From the NCBI GenBank assembly GCA_023101725.1, contig JALJCO010009054.1:124001-188000 (forward strand): a stretch of DNA of 64,000 nt, written 5' to 3'. The translations under genes and the position numbers were made by a program. This document shows, in pieces, positions 62,201 to 64,000 of the stretch (positions are counted from its first letter, which is position 1; the number at the start of each line of letters is the position of its first letter). The notes beneath the pieces were generated by a model. That model had not been told where the DNA came from, did no database searches, and saw nothing but the letters and a program-made list of their open reading frames with translations. This DNA comes from Atherinomorus stipes (taxonomy: Eukaryota; Chordata; Actinopteri; Atheriniformes; Atherinidae).

Positions 62201-62700
62201 CATTTTCTTATGTGTTCAGCCAAAATGACGTGCTGCAACATTTCTGTTCTTATGACATGGAGTCCAGCCGGTACATGTCTGCTGCATCTCCGAGGTAAAA
62301 GACCAGAACGCATGTCTGAATGCAGGCGTTATAAAGGACAGAGTCTGCAACATTACCGCTTTCCAGAGCAAGTCTGAAAGGGGCTGATGTGAAGGAATTT
62401 CTTGTGTAACTTCTCTCTTTTACATCTCTACATTTCAGATGTCTTTCCATGTGATCTACAAGGCTCCATGTGGCCTTTGTCTGCGCAACATGGCAGAGAT
62501 CCAGCACTACCTCTTCCAGACCCGCTGTGACTTTATATTTTTAGAGATGTTCTGTCTAGATCCCTACGTGCTTGTCGATCGGCCCTTCCAACCACAAAGG
62601 CCCTTTTACTACATTCCCGACATCACTGGCGGAAAAGAGGACATCCCACTCTCCTGTGTCAATGAGATTGATACAACTCCGCCTCCTAAAGTAGCTTACA
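51881..62700 (+). CDS. setdb1: Histone-lysine N-methyltransferase SETDB1 (5' part: Tudor domains and MBD; one-base frameshift)
   Basis: H3K9 trimethyltransferase that silences retroelements and genes with KAP1/TRIM28 and ATF7IP. Exons: 51881-51897, 53316-53519, 53603-53771, 53868-53911, 55908-56031, 56141-56311, 56473-56674, 56755-56828, 56915-57105, 57811-57940, 59359-59548, 61184-61291, 61703-61997 and 62439-62700; donor GTAAGA at 62701. The start has a strong Kozak context (AGGATGG). The N-terminal region is acidic/coiled (SSSEDEG). The Tudor block shows [62 protein letters not shown] and [18 protein letters not shown]. The MBD shows [20 protein letters not shown] and [15 protein letters not shown]. 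Pre-SET entry [11 protein letters not shown] ends the window part. Exon 3 breaks frame at the G5 run 53687-53691: 169 nt where 170 are needed. All other exon phases fit. The gene is surely SETDB1; the break is probably an assembly error. Confidence 0.96.
52776..52818. repeat. (TA)n(TG)n compound microsatellite
   Basis: A short TA run passing into about ten TG units, in SETDB1 intron 1 (51898-53315). I see nothing else of note in that intron apart from T-rich tracts. Confidence 0.9.
54300..55430 (-). mobile_element. Decayed antisense LINE fragment in SETDB1 intron 4
   Basis: Two overlapping minus-strand frames (55188-55427 and 54887-55306) look like one frameshifted ORF. It starts with a Cys pair and heptad-like charged segment ([20 protein letters not shown]), then has a basic linker ([11 protein letters not shown]) and an LHNKYDPL motif. 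That layout resembles the first ORF region of teleost non-LTR retrotransposons. At 54312-54390 the minus strand reads as the AAGCACTTTGAATTG...ATAAATAAA type of 3' tail common in fish LINEs. The reverse transcriptase part is missing, so this is an internally deleted or composite relic. Exact clade not determined. Confidence 0.55.
58032..59219 (+). mobile_element. Internally deleted Tc1/mariner-like transposon flanked by TA arrays
   Basis: The ORF 58424-58660 begins [13 protein letters not shown], followed by a helix-turn-helix like that of Tc1 transposases ([20 protein letters not shown]). A second frame, 58581-59042, carries the C-terminal catalytic half with FQQDLAPAH (second Asp) and [12 protein letters not shown] (Glu of the DDE triad). 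The centre of the transposase, including the first catalytic Asp, is deleted and the frame is broken, so the copy cannot encode active enzyme. TA arrays lie on both sides (58032-58073, 59177-59219), and inverted GTGTACATATATG/CATATATGTACAC segments adjoin them. It lies in the SETDB1 intron 57941-59358. Confidence 0.88.
58424..59042 (+). pseudogene. Tc1-like transposase pseudogene
   Basis: The N-terminal DNA-binding domain (about 71 residues up to RSLEKMV) and the C-terminal catalytic part (from about SVKFP to [11 protein letters not shown]) are retained in different frames; roughly a third of the normal protein of about 340 aa is missing between them. The DDE triad is incomplete because the first Asp falls in the deletion. 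Non-functional; any sister copies elsewhere in the genome could act on its ends. Confidence 0.88.
60000..60735 (+). mobile_element. 5'-truncated LINE 3' end (L2/CR1/Rex-like)
   Basis: The frame at 60064-60264 reads [17 protein letters not shown] and then [10 protein letters not shown] and ALTHHCTLW, the conserved C-terminal segment after the reverse transcriptase in many fish LINEs. Downstream fragments in other frames ([13 protein letters not shown]; an LEFI region) continue it with stops. The 3' end GGTTTAATAAAGGTTAAATAAA passes into an AAATA tail (to about 60730), as in L2-type elements. It lies in the SETDB1 intron 59549-61183, sense to the gene. Confidence 0.75.
60779..60987 (+). mobile_element. 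tRNA-derived SINE with target-site duplication
   Basis: The internal polymerase III promoter is visible: box A-like TTTAGCTCAGTTGG (about 60787-60800) and box B GGTTCGATTCC (about 60854-60864). A unique pyrimidine-rich body and an A16 tail (60967-60982) follow. The flanks GAAAAAGACGATGGTG (60763-60778) and GAAAAAGATGATGGTG (60988-61003) are 16-bp direct repeats with one mismatch, marking LINE-mediated insertion. It sits directly after the LINE tail in the same SETDB1 intron. Confidence 0.92.
62033..62386. mobile_element. MITE filling most of a SETDB1 intron
   Basis: Ends AGCCGCTTTCAGACTTGC (62033-62050) and GCAAGTCTGAAAGGGGCT (62369-62386) are inverted copies with one mismatch. The match continues inward in gapped form (GAGCGGTAA against TTACCGCTTTC). 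A second inner pair, AAATGTTGCAG/CTGCAACATTT, lies near 62162 and 62232. No coding capacity. No clear target duplication, so superfamily unassigned (hAT-like length and ends are possible). Confidence 0.72.
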
Positions 62701-64000
62701 GTAAGAATTACACTGGGATTGTTACAAAAATAGATTTCTTTGACTTTGTTCAGAAATTAAATGGATTTTTTTATTTTTTATTTTGCTTTCAAGATGATCA
62801 CTGTGACAAATGAGATTACATGAGATTCTGAAGATTTAAGGGAGATCAGATTATACAGGCTATTTACAAGTCTTGGAAAGTAATTATAGCAGTAGTAATG
62901 TGTAAAATATATGTGTAAAGCTGACAGGCACTGTGGATTTGAAATACTCCAATCAATGTTTATCTTGCAGCTTGTATAACCTCTACAGTAGATTATTTTC
63001 CTGGTAGAAACATAATTTCTCATAGTCGCATTTAAAAAAAAAGTTTTAGTAATTAAGAAGAACTTACATTTTCAAACTGTTGTTACTCTCTTTAACAACA
63101 GTCTTGTTTGAAACCATGGGGGAGATGAACAGGGGTGTGCAAAAGATTTTAAACCACTATCAATTTTCCACTCCATGACGAAACAACCCAGTGTCAGTCT
63201 TACAAACAAGTTGTCCACGTTAACCCAATGCTGTTCCTCTCTGGTAATTCATGCCAGACGGGGAAAGTTCAGCCTTGAACTGGTGTGCGCTTACACACAT
63301 CAAGCCAGTATCGTGGTATCAGCTGAATGAAGACCGTATGTTTGGTCAGAATTGAGTTTCAAGATGCAGGCTTTATGTGTGTAAGCACTCACCAGCTCCG
63401 TTACTGCTGCCAGGCCGTAGTCACGTCATCTGATGTAGAAGCACCTGTCCCACCTCTGCACTTTCATAAACAACACTGGTGTTAACAAAGATGTATCAGT
63501 CTTGGTTTGAAAAAGCACATGGATGAAGCACTAGACTCATCCTTGTTGTTTTTCACAGCCCTTGCAGTTTGTTTTTTTTTTTGCTTCCCCCATATGTGTG
63601 CTTTGTTTTTTAACTTTCATAGGTGTTACCCTCAAATGGCTGGGGTTAGGAGTTAATAAGATTATAATTTTAGCTATATGGGGCGGTGGACATGTTACAA
63701 AATAACATGATTAGAGAGTTTAAAGGATATATACATAGTTATGATTTGCATATTTTATTTTTCTTGGCTTGTAATTTCCATTATGTCACATGAAGGCTGC
63801 TCTACAGAAAGAAAAACAGCCTAGAGATACTTCAGCATCTATCAATACATGGCTATGGATTATTTTATTGCTTACTAAGGAAATGTGGACAGATTTATCA
63901 AGTGCACATGTTCTGATAAGATTCTGTTGACAAACACCTTCCATTCATCATTTAGTAGTAATCAAGTTTATAGATGCAGAAATTAAGCATGCTTCATGTT
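62701..64000 (+). other. setdb1: SETDB1 intron continuing past the window end
   Basis: It starts with the GTAAGA donor. I looked for the next exon, which should encode the first pre-SET cysteine cluster, and did not find it. Sequence is AT-rich with a small inverted repeat (GCTTACACACAT near 63288, ATGTGTGTAAGC near 63376). Confidence 0.7.

Noticed and set aside
63100..63560. Possible extra SETDB1 exon or mobile element near window end
   Set aside because: No frame matches the expected pre-SET cysteines and the inverted repeat is only 12 bp, so it is left as intron.
1..64000. CRISPR array, operons, prokaryotic elements or viral genome insert
   Set aside because: No regularly spaced repeats beyond microsatellites; all genes are intron-split vertebrate genes. 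No retroviral gag-pol-env arrangement was seen.

Overview
The window looks like nuclear DNA from a ray-finned fish, probably a teleost. It carries five intron-split genes, all on the + strand, that resemble human chromosome 1q21 genes. Introns are fairly compact, and the repeats are of teleost type: a Tc1-like DNA transposon, decayed LINEs, a tRNA-derived SINE, MITEs and many TA, TG and GGAT microsatellites. I rebuilt the exon chains by hand from reading frame, splice sites and recalled vertebrate family members. No search or transcript was available.

Layout: 1-11598 has no exon I can recognise and is probably a long CELF3 intron, since the RRM1 exons are missing. 11599-15341 is the CELF3-type RNA-binding protein (RRM2, linker, RRM3), followed by a 3' UTR with polyA signals to about 18.8 kb. 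19.9-20.9 kb is the promoter and non-coding first exon of CERS2, whose 384-codon reading frame lies at 26534-34410. 36.96-37.33 kb is a compact CRE/CCAAT promoter for ARNT, whose 21 coding exons run from 37331 to 47658. 50639-50824 encodes a 61-residue single-pass membrane microprotein of the cortexin-domain (CTXND) type. 51.73-51.88 kb is a GC-box/NRF1 promoter for SETDB1, whose first 14 coding exons (N-terminal coiled region, Tudor domains, MBD) reach 62700. Its pre-SET and SET exons lie beyond the window.

The gene products do not form one pathway: splicing and translation control (CELF3), very-long-chain ceramide synthesis (CERS2), bHLH-PAS transcription (ARNT), an uncharacterised membrane microprotein, and H3K9 methylation (SETDB1). 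What links them is conserved neighbourhood. The most notable points are an apparent one-base deletion in SETDB1 exon 3, the easily missed CTXND microprotein, a dual GC/GT donor choice in CELF3, tandem NAGNAG acceptors in ARNT, loss of an N-terminal glycosylation sequon in CERS2, and a dense, datable set of mobile elements in the SETDB1 introns. I saw no convincing new gene system.
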